Shown here: piece by piece, positions 22,930 through 32,099 of the stretch
Layout: every line of letters starts with the position of its first letter
Position numbering within the stretch: position 1 is the first letter of the stretch
NCBI GenBank assembly: GCA_037176705.1
Contig: CM073886.1
Coordinates: forward strand, 992,001-1,056,000
DNA: 64,000 bases
Direction: 5' to 3'
DNA from: Molossus alvarezi
Lineage: Eukaryota; Chordata; Mammalia; Chiroptera; Molossidae
Translations under genes and position numbers: made by a program
The notes under the pieces: generated by a model
Databases searched by the model: none
Told to the model about the DNA's origin: nothing
The model's input: only the letters and a program-made list of their open reading frames with translations

Positions 22930-23742
22930 TACCTATAATATGCATACTAACTACTTATGTTACTACTAGTCATGTAATGGTTGGACAACTCTCCAAATCT
23001 TTAAATTTTCACATGGTAGGTGGTGAAGTACATTTTTCTTTAGACTTGTTTTGAGTTGCACCCTCATAATTGCTCTGAAGTTACTTGCCTGGTGTTCAGA
23101 TCATGCTCCAGTGTCCAGGACATGGGCCCCTCAGACATGGGAAAAATGACATCTCATGATAATAGTTTCTTCCTAGTGACCACATTTTGCTCTTTATGTT
23201 CTTCTCAGAATCTCCTACTACTTCATGTTTTATTTTCTGGGGACCATTAGGGGCAAGGGATTGTGTAATGGCACCAAAGAAAACTATGAAGAAAATGATG
23301 CTTTAACCCCAAACACTGCAAATGTTTTTGTGTATAGTGACTACATCATTCATTAACATATGAAAAAATATATGATTTTTCATGATCTAAAGAGAAATTG
23401 CTGTGGAGGGTGAGAGAGGCTAAATTTAATTGTGAGAAAATTTCAGGTTTTGTTAAATCTCTTGTAGTTTAAAGACACTTAGAGAAGAATGATCTATGAA
23501 ATACATTTGCAGAGCAAAAGAAGGGGAGCCACACCCTAAGCATCTAGAAGAAAACAGAATTCAAAATGTTTTCCTTATTCTTAAGGCATTTAAAATAAGG
23601 GTATCAAACAGAAACAATTTAGAAAGAGTAAACTGATGTGAAAACAGTAGACAGAAGTATAAGGAACATGGAATGACTTTAATTGGGTCTTCAGGTCTAT
23701 AAAAACCTAATAGTCACTGAGATCCAAACATTTATTTCTATA
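22930..23742. other. unique AT-rich sequence, no gene seen
   Basis: I see no repeat family or convincing ORF here. The 64-residue frame at 23056-23250 has no recognisable features. Confidence 0.5.
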
Positions 23743-24119
23743 CTACAACTTTTTTTTTTTTTCCCCAAATCTTTATTGTTGGATGTAAAATGTATTACAG
23801 ATGTTCCACATTTTTCCCCCATTGACCCCCTCCTCCCCCCTCCCGCCCCCCTCCCACCTTTTCCCACATTATTGTCTGTGTCCATTGGTTATGTATATAA
23901 GTTCTTTGGTTTATTTCTTCCCACCCTCCCAACCCCTTTCCCTTTGAGGTTTGTCAGTCTAGCAATGAATTTGTGCTTCTTAATCCCTTCACCTTTTTCA
24001 CCCATTCCCCCAATCCCCTTCCCAACTGGCAACCACCAAAATGTTCTCTGTATCTATGAGAATGTTTCTGTTCTTCCTGTTCATTTTGTTTGTAGATTCC
24101 ATTGTTGATAGATATGCAT

Positions 24120-25061
24120 TCATTGCCATTTTGTTTGTTCATACATTTTATCTTTTTCTTCAAAAAGACCCTTCATCATTTCATATAATAATGGTTTGGT
24201 GGTGATGAACTCCTTTAACTTTTTCTTGTCTGGGAAAGTTTTTGTATGTCCATCGATTCTAAATGACAGCTTTGCAGGATAGAGTAATTTTGGTTGTAGG
24301 TTCTTGGTTCTCATCACTCTAAATATTTCTTGCCACTCCCTTCTGGCCTGCAAAGTTTCTTTTGAGAAATCAGCTGACAGCCTAATGGGTACTCCCTTGT
24401 AGGTAACTATCTGCCTTTCTCTTGCTGCTTTTAATATTCTCTCTTTGTCTTGAACCTTTTGCATTTTGATGATGATGTGTCTTGGTGTGTGCCTCTTGGG
24501 GTTCATCTTGTTTGGGACTCTCTGTGCTTCCTGGACTTGTATGTCTGTTTCCTTCACCAAGTTAGGAAAGTTTTCTGCCATTATTGTTTCAAACAGGTTT
24601 TTGATTTCTTGTTCTCTCTCTTCTCCTTCGGGCACCCCCAAGATGCGAATGTTGGCACGCTTGAAGTTATCCCAGAGGCTCCTTACTCTATCCTCATTTT
24701 TTTGGATTCTTTTTTCTTTTTGCTCTTCTGATTGGGGATTTTTTGCTTCCTTATATTCCAAATCGATGGTTTGCTCCTTGGATCTACATACTCTATTATT
24801 GAAGCTGTGTAAATTATTCTTTATTTCAGTTAATGCCTCCTTTAATTCTAACTGTGTATCCATGATTTCTAACTGGTACTTTTTTATGCTCTTGATGCCC
24901 TCCCTAAGTTCACTGAGGTTCTCACCAAGTTCATTGAGCATCCTTATAAGCAGTATTTTGAACTCAGTATCTGTTAGGTTGCTTATCTCCCTTTCGCTTA
25001 GTTCTTTTATTGGGGTTTTGTTCTGTTCTTTCATTTGGGACCTGTTTCTTTGTATCCTCAT
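24120..25061 (-). CDS. L1/HAL1 ORF1 protein, intact (RNA-binding chaperone)
   Basis: The 313-residue frame is uninterrupted. L1 ORF1 proteins form trimers that coat their own RNA in cytoplasmic particles and assist target-primed reverse transcription. Domains seen: a heptad-rich coiled coil (about residues 31-125, with leucine/isoleucine spacing around LLIRMLNELGENLSELR), an RRM (about 135-215, with NIRILGVPEG at 137-146 and RHIIIKM at 194-200) and a C-terminal domain (about 216-295) containing ARREW at 239-243 and YPAKLSF at 261-267, both conserved in L1 ORF1p. Length is slightly below the 338 residues of human ORF1p. The start ATG has A at -3. It lies in a full-length ORF2-less element, so mobilisation would need ORF2 protein in trans. 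An antisense ORF at 24466-25101 is its shadow. Confidence 0.93.
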   Translation of the reverse strand: MRIQRNRSQMKEQNKTPIKELSEREISNLTDTEFKILLIRMLNELGENLSELREGIKSIKKYQLEIMDTQLELKEALTEIKNNLHSFNNRVCRSKEQTIDLEYKEAKNPQSEEQKEKRIQKNEDRVRSLWDNFKRANIRILGVPEGEEREQEIKNLFETIMAENFPNLVKETDIQVQEAQRVPNKMNPKRHTPRHIIIKMQKVQDKERILKAARERQIVTYKGVPIRLSADFSKETLQARREWQEIFRVMRTKNLQPKLLYPAKLSFRIDGHTKTFPDKKKLKEFITTKPLLYEMMKGLFEEKDKMYEQTKWQ

Positions 25062-25960
25062 TTTGGCTGCCTCCCTGTGTTTGTTTCTGTGTATTACTTA
25101 ATGAGCGGTATGGGGCTCGCTGAGACCCGGTGCTGCTCGTTTGAAAGAATTTAGGAAAAACCTGAAGCAGGATCCAAGACCGGCCAATCCTATGGTTAAG
25201 CAAGTGACAACAGCTTGAAAGTTGTGTGGGGCGGGGTGGGGCGGGGCCTCAGGGAGTCAGCAGGGCGGGGCTACCAGTGCGAGCCAGGTTGCTGGAGTCC
25301 CAGATACGGCTTCTGTCTGCCGCCCCGGGAAGGGCTCACCAAAGGAACAAAGGCCTCTTACAGCACGTTTGTCCCCGATGAAGGCCCCTCTCCAGCCCTC
25401 GCTCCAGTGCCAAACAGCTCAGTTCTTCCCTGTGTGTCTCTGGTTCCCCTCGAGCTGCCTCCCCTCCGAGCTTAGAGGGAGAGAGTCCGATAAGTCCGTG
25501 CGCGGGCCCTTTAGGGGGCTGCCTGGGGTTCCAGCCGCTTCAGCCTCCCTGAGCCTCAGTTTCCGCTGGTTTTTCCAGCCAGAAGTTATGGGGACTTCTC
25601 TTCCTGGCACTGGAACCCTGAACGGGGCACCTGGTGTGGGACGGGGACCCCTCAGTCCTCAGGAAGGACCTTCCCAGCCGCGGGAGCCTCCTGATTTTTA
25701 TCCACCACGCTTGGGTGTGGGACCAGCCCGTCTCGCCGCTGCGCGCTCCGCCGCCGCCGCCCCTCGCGCCGCCGCCCGTCCTACCAGTCTGGATGTAGCT
25801 GCTTTTTTTTTTCCCCTTAGTTCCGTAGTTGTACGACTTCCATTCAGCTTGATTTCAGGCGGTTTTGAATGATGGTTGTTCTTTAGTTTAGTTGTAACTT
25901 TGATGTGGTTGTGGGAGGACGCGATACCGCGTTTACCTACGCCACCATCTTGACCGGAAG
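25062..25960 (-). promoter_or_regulatory. HAL1 5' UTR with internal L1-type promoter
   Basis: This GC-rich leader lies between the element's 5' terminus and its ORF1 start. It has a YY1-type AAGATGGTGGC motif at 25941-25951, a CCGCCGCCGCC-rich patch near 25750 and GGGGCGGGG boxes near 25228-25250. L1 5' UTRs drive their own transcription from the first base, and in other mammals YY1 positions the start. Related fragments sit at 13160-13925 (minus) and 27664-27990 (plus), so this promoter family has spread through the window. Confidence 0.75.
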
Positions 25961-25974
25961 TCTACAACTTTTTA

Positions 25975-26215
25975 TTCTATGAAAGTATTCAGTGTCAGAA
26001 GAAAAGTTTAGATTAGTATACAACCTCTTTAAATATTTTAAAAGGACTCACAATAGATCACAGAAAAACTCTAATGAAAGCTTCGAAAACATTCCTTAGA
26101 ATAATTTTCAACAATGTGTGACAATGTATTTGAAAGTATTTGTACTCAAAGCTACAAAAGCCATAAAATTTTGTTTTCTTCATTTAAGGTCTAGGTAAGC
26201 AATCAAAAGATTTTT
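25975..26215. repeat. local direct duplication, copy 1
   Basis: The run from TTCTATGAAAGTATTCAGTG through CTCAAAGCTACAAAAGCC and on to the CTAGGTAAGCAATCAA motif recurs at 26598-26788 and, for its last ~45 bp, at 27033-27077. The main offset is 623 bp. It starts immediately beside the right TSD of the HAL1 insertion. It is AT-rich with no coding signal. Confidence 0.82.
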
Positions 26216-26597
26216 GTCTTGCTAATAATATTGCATGCTATATTATTTTATTCTAGATGTTATGATAATTTAAACATAGTTAAATCTTTATTTTCATGTG
26301 TTTGTTATCACTATGAATGCTTTTTCAAAGAATGAGTGGATCTTTAAAATAACAATTAAAATGATATTAGTATTATGACATTTCTGGGTATGATAGTAAC
26401 TGAAGAGAGATGCCTAGCCACATCCAACCCGAAATAACAAACTTACCATAAAAATATAGGAGAGAGGGGATAAGTCTTTCACTTTTAGAAATTTAATAAA
26501 TGTTATTCAGGGGCCAACATATTCAGAGAAATTTCCACTAAAAAAGGAGATGGAATCATAAAGAAAAAAATACTGAATAATGAATCATTCATTTTCA

Positions 26598-27077
26598 TTC
26601 TATAAAATCATTCAGTGTCAGAAAAAAATAGTTTAGATTAGTATACAACCTCTTTAAATAATTTAAAAGTACTCACAATAGATCACAGAAAAACTCTATG
26701 AAAGCTTTTGAAAACATTCCTTAGAATAATTTTCAACAGTGTGTAGCAATGTATTTGAAAGGATTTGTACTCAAAGCTACATAATCCAAGAAAAGATTGT
26801 TTATACAGAGTACTCATTTGGTAGGATTGTTCTTAGATGTGTTAAAGCCTGTTCTTTTATATGGGAAAGTAGAATTGCAAACCAAGCCAGATAAACCTGA
26901 TCCAATAATTGCATGACTGGAATGAGGTAAACTGAATATTAGTTTATTTGTTGTTCCCACAGAACTATTATAATGATCTCATAATTATTCAGGGTCTAAG
27001 CTCAGTTTCTATAAAAGACCAAACCAAACTTGATAAAATTTTGTTTTCTCCATTTAAGTTCTAGGTAAGCAGTCAAC
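26598..27077. repeat. local direct duplication, copy 2 (split by ~244 bp)
   Basis: 26598-26788 matches 25975-26165, and 27033-27077 matches 26163-26208. The extra 26789-27032 sequence is absent from copy 1, so either copy 1 suffered a deletion or copy 2 an insertion. Confidence 0.78.
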
Positions 27078-27244
27078 AAACACCAGGGTGCTAAATTGTT
27101 TATATCTTATGGACTGTCCATTTTTAATGTGTGGTATTTATTAAATCATCCATGATACATATTCTAACCCCACTGTCAGTCCAACTAGCAAAAAGTAGTA
27201 AGCAAATCAAGACAATGTAGGACCCAGAAATCACACATATCACT

Positions 27245-27400
27245 TTTTAAAATTTTTATTTTATTGTTGTAAGAACATGTAATATGGGATCTACCATCTT
27301 AACACATTTTAAGCATGCAATTCATTATTGTTGACTACAGCTACAGTTCCATACAGCAGGTCCCTCGAGCTCATTCACCTTGCTGAACTGAAATTATATC
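27245..27400 (-). mobile_element. probable ancient L1-derived fragment
   Basis: GGATCTACCATCTTAACACA, then TTGTTGACTACAGCTACAG and a CTCATTCACCTTGCTGAACTG phrase, resemble a common old mammalian repeat I believe to be an L1 3' region in reverse orientation. Family and strand are uncertain. Confidence 0.4.
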
Positions 27401-27554
27401 AGTGTGCCCATGTCACTTTTGCTCACATCCCATTGGCCAAAATCTGTCTTCATGGTCACAATTAGCTGAAATGGGCACTGTAAATGAATTGGGGGGAGAG
27501 GTGATGGAGTCAGAAGGGGTTGGTGATGAACCATGTGACAAGTACTATGATGTA

Positions 27555-27663
27555 AACTGCCAGGGACCAAATCCTAGCTCCCTTAATTACCAACATTTTA
27601 ATTTTGGGAAAACTTACTTAACCTCTTTTTGCTTCACTTTCTTGATATGTAAAATGGGAATTC
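27555..27663 (+). mobile_element. MIR SINE, left part, split by HAL1 insertion
   Basis: AAATCCTAGCTCCCTTAATT, then AACTTACTTAACCTCTTTTT and GATATGTAAAATGGGAAT, follow the MIR plus-strand order. The expected continuation (CCTTATAGGACTGTTATAAG) is found at ~29060, beyond the HAL1 copy. Confidence 0.78.
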
Positions 27664-29050
27664 CTGGACAGACGTGCTGTCAGAGGCTGATGTTCCTTTG
27701 GTGAGCCCTTCCCTGGGGCGGCAGACAGCTGCCATATCTGGGACTCCAGCAACCTGGCTCACACTGTTGGCCCTGCCCTGGCGATTCCCTAAGGCCCCAC
27801 CCCACCCAACTTTAAGGTCCACCTAAGCTGTTGCTTTACCATAGGATTGGCCTGTCTTGGATCCTGCTTCAGGTTTTCCTAAATTCTTTTAAGCAGCCTC
27901 TGGTCTCAACTAGCCCATACCTCTCATTCAGTGGCCCCAGGCTTGGCACTAAAAGCAGCCAGCCTTGGCTTACATCTTGGTGTAAAGCCTTGGTAGGTAA
28001 AGCCTTTACCTTGGTAGGTAAAGCCTTTACCTTGGTAGGTAAAGCCAAGAAGCAAACCATCAATTTAGAATATAAGGAAGCAAAAAACACCCAATCAGAA
28101 CAGCAAAAAGAAAAAAAAATTAAAAAATGAGGATAGTATAAGGAGACTCTGGGACAACTTCAAGCATACCAACACTCACATCTTGGGGATGCCAGAAGGG
28201 CAAGAGAGAGAATAAGAAATCAAAAACCTATTTGAAACAATAATGACAGAAAACTTCCCTAACTTGGTGAAAGAAATAGACATACAGGTCCAGGAAGCAC
28301 AGAGAGTCTCAAACAAGATGAACTCCACGAAGCCCGCACCAAGACACATTATCATTAAAATACAAAAGGTTCAAGACAAAGAGAGAATCTTAAAAGCAGC
28401 AAGAGATAAGCAGTTAGTTACCTACAAGAGAGCTCCCATAAGACTGTCAGCTGATTTCTCAAAACAAAAACAAACAAACAAAAACCATTGCAGGCCAGAA
28501 GGGAGTGGCAAGAAATATTCAAAGTGATGAAAAGCAAGAACCTATAACCAAGATTACTCTATCCTGCAAAGCTGTCATTTAGAATTGATGGCCATATAAA
28601 GATTTTCCCAGACAAGCAAAAGCTAAAGGAGTTGATCACCACCAAACCATTATTATATGAAATGTTAAAGGGTCTTCATGAAGAAAAAGTTAAAAAATAT
28701 GAACAAACAAAATGGCAATAAATACATATCTATCAACAATTGAATCTACAAACAAAGTAAACAAGCAGAACAGAAACATTCTCATAGACTCAGAGAACAT
28801 TTTGTTGGTTGCCATATGGGAGGGGGGTTGGAGGAATGAGTGAAAAAATGAAGGGATTAAGAAGTACAAATTGGTTGTTAGACTGACAAACCTCAAAGGG
28901 AAGGGGAAAGAAATAAACCAAAGAATTTATATGCTTATATGCCTAACCAATGGACACAGACAACAGTGTGGGGACATGCAGGAGGGGGTCAATAGGGGGA
29001 AAAGAAGGAACATCTGTAATACAGTCAACAATAAAGATGTTTTTAAAAAA
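27664..29050 (+). mobile_element. second half-L1 (HAL1-type), decayed, inserted into a MIR
   Basis: A ~330-bp L1 5' UTR segment (27664-27990, matching 13160-13330 and 25100-25720 in reverse) is followed by a short direct repeat AAGCCTTTACCTTGGTAGGT near 28000-28043. ORF1 then begins in mid coiled coil (28045). ORF1 has stops and an A-rich insertion near 28465. It ends AAATGGCAATAAATAC at ~28709 and runs directly into the same 3' UTR as the intact element, ending AACAATAAAGATG. ORF2 is again absent. The 5' half of ORF1 is deleted here. Confidence 0.85.
28045..28715 (+). pseudogene. HAL1 ORF1 remnant
   Basis: This encodes pieces equivalent to residues ~95-313 of the intact ORF1p at 24120-25061, including [20 protein letters not shown] and [20 protein letters not shown]. 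Stops and an inserted (CAAA)-rich stretch near 28463-28485 interrupt the C-terminal domain, so no functional product is expected. Confidence 0.88.
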
Positions 29051-29110
29051 GTTTCTACCTTATAGGACTGTTATAAGAAATATATGGAGTTCTCTGCCAC
29101 ATTTCCATGG
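29051..29110 (+). mobile_element. MIR SINE, right part
   Basis: TCTACCTTATAGGACTGTTA continues the MIR interrupted at 27663. The reconstructed order proves that the HAL1 copy inserted into a pre-existing MIR. Confidence 0.7.
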
Positions 29111-29254
29111 GAAGAACAAATGTAAAAGAAATTATATTTTGTTTAAATGTTAGGTTTTTGTTGTTGGTGGTGATTAGAATATACCAGAAATTATAGCCAA
29201 CTTTATGCTGTTACTAAGACATAATGATTCAGATGTTACAACATATAAATGCAC

Positions 29255-29256
29255 AG

Positions 29257-29287
<31 letters not shown>
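29255..29287. repeat. (AC)n microsatellite
   Basis: This is a pure AC run. Confidence 0.93.
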
Positions 29288-29288
<1 letters not shown>

Positions 29289-29869
29289 TCACCATGCTTC
29301 TAATTGAATCTTAGGGAAAACCTATTATTTAGGACTTATTTCATTTGTTTCCAATAAACAAACCATAGGCATAGGGAGAAAATGCACAATAAGAACAAAT
29401 TTTGGACAGCATGATGCATCTTTTGGCTGTTTCAATCACACTTTGAAATCTAAATGTGTGCCTCTCTAATTCCCTAATAAGAAAAAGTAAATGAACAACA
29501 ACAATAAAAATTGAGTCAGTATTATTTAACTAGAAATCAGAGAGAAGTTGTTAATGTAATAACCATGATCTGTCATAGCAGCCTGTAGAGAAATGTTTGT
29601 ACTACAGTTTTATCTTACACTGGGTGGAGGAGAGGACTATTAAGTAGATTGTAGTTGCCTTGTGTTGTATCTTTGTTTAATAAATGCCACCTAGAAAAAT
29701 AAGCACTTTTATATGTCTTTATAAAAGAACCTAATGTTATAAAGTTTCATTTGTTAAAACCAAGAGATAGATTAATGTCTTGGTAGATAAGCTAGTCTCA
29801 AGTTATTCAAAGTTGACCAAAATTCATTCATTAAATAAATTTTAGTTTTCCAATTATTTTCTAATGAAC

Positions 29870-30045
29870 ACATAATACTTACTATGTACCAAACACTCTT
29901 CTAAATATTTTACAAATAATAATTCATTTTATAAACATAATAGTTCTATAGGGTAGGTGTTATTATCATCTTCATTTTACATATAATGAAATTAAGTCCC
30001 AAAGAGATTAAATAGATTTCCCACAATCATCTAATTAGTTTGCTC
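29870..30045 (-). mobile_element. MIR SINE
   Basis: The reverse-oriented MIR order is visible: ACTTACTATGTACCAAACAC, TTCTAAATATTTTACAAATA, GTAGGTGTTATTATCATCTT, CATTTTACATATAATGAAA and AAAGAGATTAAATAGATTTC. Confidence 0.82.
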
Positions 30046-30099
30046 TGTACCTAATGCTTAATTCCTGGCAGCCTTGTTCCATTGTCTTCACTGTTACCA

Positions 30100-30275
30100 T
30101 AGTGTGATGCAGTTTTGGAGTCTCTTCAACAAGGGCACTGACCCTATACATGAGGGCTCTACTCTCATGACCTAGTCACTTCCCGAAGTCCCACTTTCTA
30201 ATACCATCACACTGAGGGTCAGAATTTCAACATGAATTTTGGAGGGACACAAACATTGAATCTAAAGCACCTCTT
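30100..30275. other. ancient interspersed repeat, family not assigned
   Basis: ATGAGGGCTCTACTCTCATG, then CTTCCCGAAGTCCCACTTTC and AATACCATCACACTGAGGG, form a widespread old mammalian repeat phrase. I cannot decide from memory whether it is L1- or LTR-derived. Confidence 0.4.
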
Positions 30276-30536
30276 TTTTTCTACCTCTTCCTATCTCTCC
30301 TTTCTCTAAACTCTCTTCTATCTCTATCTCTCACTCTTGCTTTTCCTGGTGCTTGGACCCTCTTTTCTATTTACTTTTTTCATTTTCCTTGTGTGGCTTA
30401 TGATTTTGGATTATAGACTCATGTTAACCACAGTTTAATTTTAGGAATCTTGACAGACCTACTTTGAGGCTGTATCTTTCCAGAATGAATTTGCTTTTCC
30501 TCTAAATAGCTATGAACTTAAACCCCAAATCCTTTT

Positions 30537-31638
30537 ATTTATTTTTATTTTTATTAATTAATTAATTTTTGTTACAGATGTTTCTCTTTTTTCTCCCACT
30601 GATTCCCCCCTTCCCCTCCCTCCCCACCCTGTCCCCAGCTTTGTTGACTATGTCCATTGTTCATGCATACATACATATAAGTTCTGTGGTTTATTTCTCC
30701 CCCCTACTTTCTCTTCTGGGGATTGTCAGTCTGTACCCCACTTCCATGTCTCTAGGACTACCCCATTCCTCAGACTGTTATGTTCATTACATTCTACAAA
30801 TAAGTGAGATCATATGATACTTGTCTTTCTCTGTTTGGCTTGTTTTGCTTAGAATAATATTTTCCAGGTCCCTCCATGTTGTCTCAAAGGATAAGAGATC
30901 TTTCTTTCTTACAGCTGCACAGTACTCCATTGTATATATGTACCACAGCTTTTTTTTTTTTTAATAGATGTTTCTCCTTTTTTACCCCATTGGCATCCCC
31001 CTCCCCACCTCACCCCCGCCCCATCCGCGGCTTTGTTGTCCATGTCTATTGGTTATGTATACATGCATATAAGTTCTGTGGTTTATCTCTCCCCCACCAT
31101 CCCCTCTTCTGAGGGATGTCAGTCTTTGCCCTACTTCCGTGTTTCTGGGTCTACCATATTCCTCAGACTGTTATGTTCATTATATTCCGTATATAAGTGA
31201 GATCATGTGGTATTTGTCTTTTTCTGCTTGGCTTATTTAACTTAAGATAATACTTTCCAGGTCCCTCCATGTTGTCTCAAAGGATAAGAGATATTTCTTT
31301 CTTACAGCTGTGTAGTACTCCATTGTGTATATGTACCACTGCTTTTTTATCCATTCGTCTACTGATGGACACTTGGGCTGTTTCCAGATCTTAGCTATTG
31401 TAAATAGTGCTGCTATGAACATGGGGGTACATATATTCTTTCTGATTGGTGTTTCAGGCTTCTTAGGGTATATTCCTAGAAGCGGCATCACTGGGTCAAA
31501 TGGAAGTTCAATTTTTAATTTTTTGAGGTAACCACAGCTTTTTTGTCCATCCATGTACTGATGGGCATTTGGGCTTTTTCCAGATCTTAGCTATTGTAAA
31601 TAGTGCTGCTACGAACCTGGGGGTGCATATATTCTTTC
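30537..31638 (-). mobile_element. L1 3' end (nest level 2), split by a younger L1
   Basis: The minus-strand L1 3' UTR and ORF2 terminus occupy 30537-30941 and resume at 31545-31638. Across the gap the ORF2 sequence reads continuously from GTACCACAGCTTTTTT into GTCCATCCATGTACTG. The outer TSD AAATCCTTT lies at 30527-30535 and 31639-31647. It is itself inserted at the edge of the older L1 at 31648-32081. Confidence 0.88.
30951..31530 (-). mobile_element. L1 3' end (nest level 3, youngest) with TSD
   Basis: This 5'-truncated minus-strand L1 has its poly-A as a T run at 30951-30962 and its ORF2 terminus up to ATTTTTTGAGGTA at 31530. A perfect 14-bp TSD ACCACAGCTTTTTT lies at 30942-30955 (overlapping the T run) and 31531-31544. 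It interrupts the level-2 L1. Confidence 0.9.
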
Positions 31639-31647
31639 AAATCCTTT

Positions 31648-32081
31648 GTTTTTATGTACCAAAATAAGGTTTATTCTGTTTGCTATTATTTTTGTTACAG
31701 ATGTTCCCCCCCCCCATCAAGATACCATTTTTCCAATATCTATCCCCCAGCTTTGTTGTCTAAGTCCATTGTTTATGCATACTTGCATAGAAGTTTTTTG
31801 GTTTATCTCATTCCTTCCCTCCACACCCCTCCTCTGAGGTTTGTCAGTCTGAACTGTACTCCTTTCTATGTTTCTGGGTCTATTTTGTTCATCAGCTTAT
31901 TTTGTTTATTATATTACACAAATATTACACTTAATATTTGTTTTTCTCTGACTGGCTTATCTTGCTTAGCATAATATTCTTCAGGTTTCTCTATGTCATC
32001 TCAAAAGATAAGAGATCTCTCTTTCTTACAGCTGCATAGTGTCCCATTGTGTATATGTACCACAGCTTTTTTATCCACTCA
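31648..32081 (-). mobile_element. L1 3' end (nest level 1, oldest)
   Basis: This is another minus-strand L1 3' UTR and ORF2 terminus, more diverged than its neighbours. Its TSD, TTAAACCCCAAATCCTT at 30518-30534 and TTAAACCCTAAATTCTT at 32082-32098 (two mismatches), encloses the whole nest and proves the order of insertion. Confidence 0.85.
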
Positions 32082-32099
32082 TTAAACCCTAAATTCTTA

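Larger units (their letters stand above)
23751..25960 (-). mobile_element. full-length half-L1 (HAL1-type) retrotransposon with TSD
   Basis: On the minus strand the element starts at 25960 with CTTCCGGTCAAGATGGTGGC, whose AAGATGG core matches the YY1 site at the start of mammalian L1 promoters. A ~900-bp GC-rich 5' UTR follows, then an intact 313-residue ORF1 (25061 to 24120), then directly a ~360-bp 3' UTR with a G-rich tract, ending at AATAAAGATTTGGGG and poly-A (T run at 23751-23762). No ORF2 is present. A direct repeat CTACAACTTTT flanks it (left copy from 23743, merging with the T run; right copy 25962-25972). A second element at 27664-29050 has the same ORF1-to-3'UTR join, so the missing ORF2 is a family trait rather than a local deletion. 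Confidence 0.9.

Noticed and set aside
24466..25101. 211-residue plus-strand ORF rich in serine and leucine
   Set aside because: It is the antisense shadow of the intact HAL1 ORF1.
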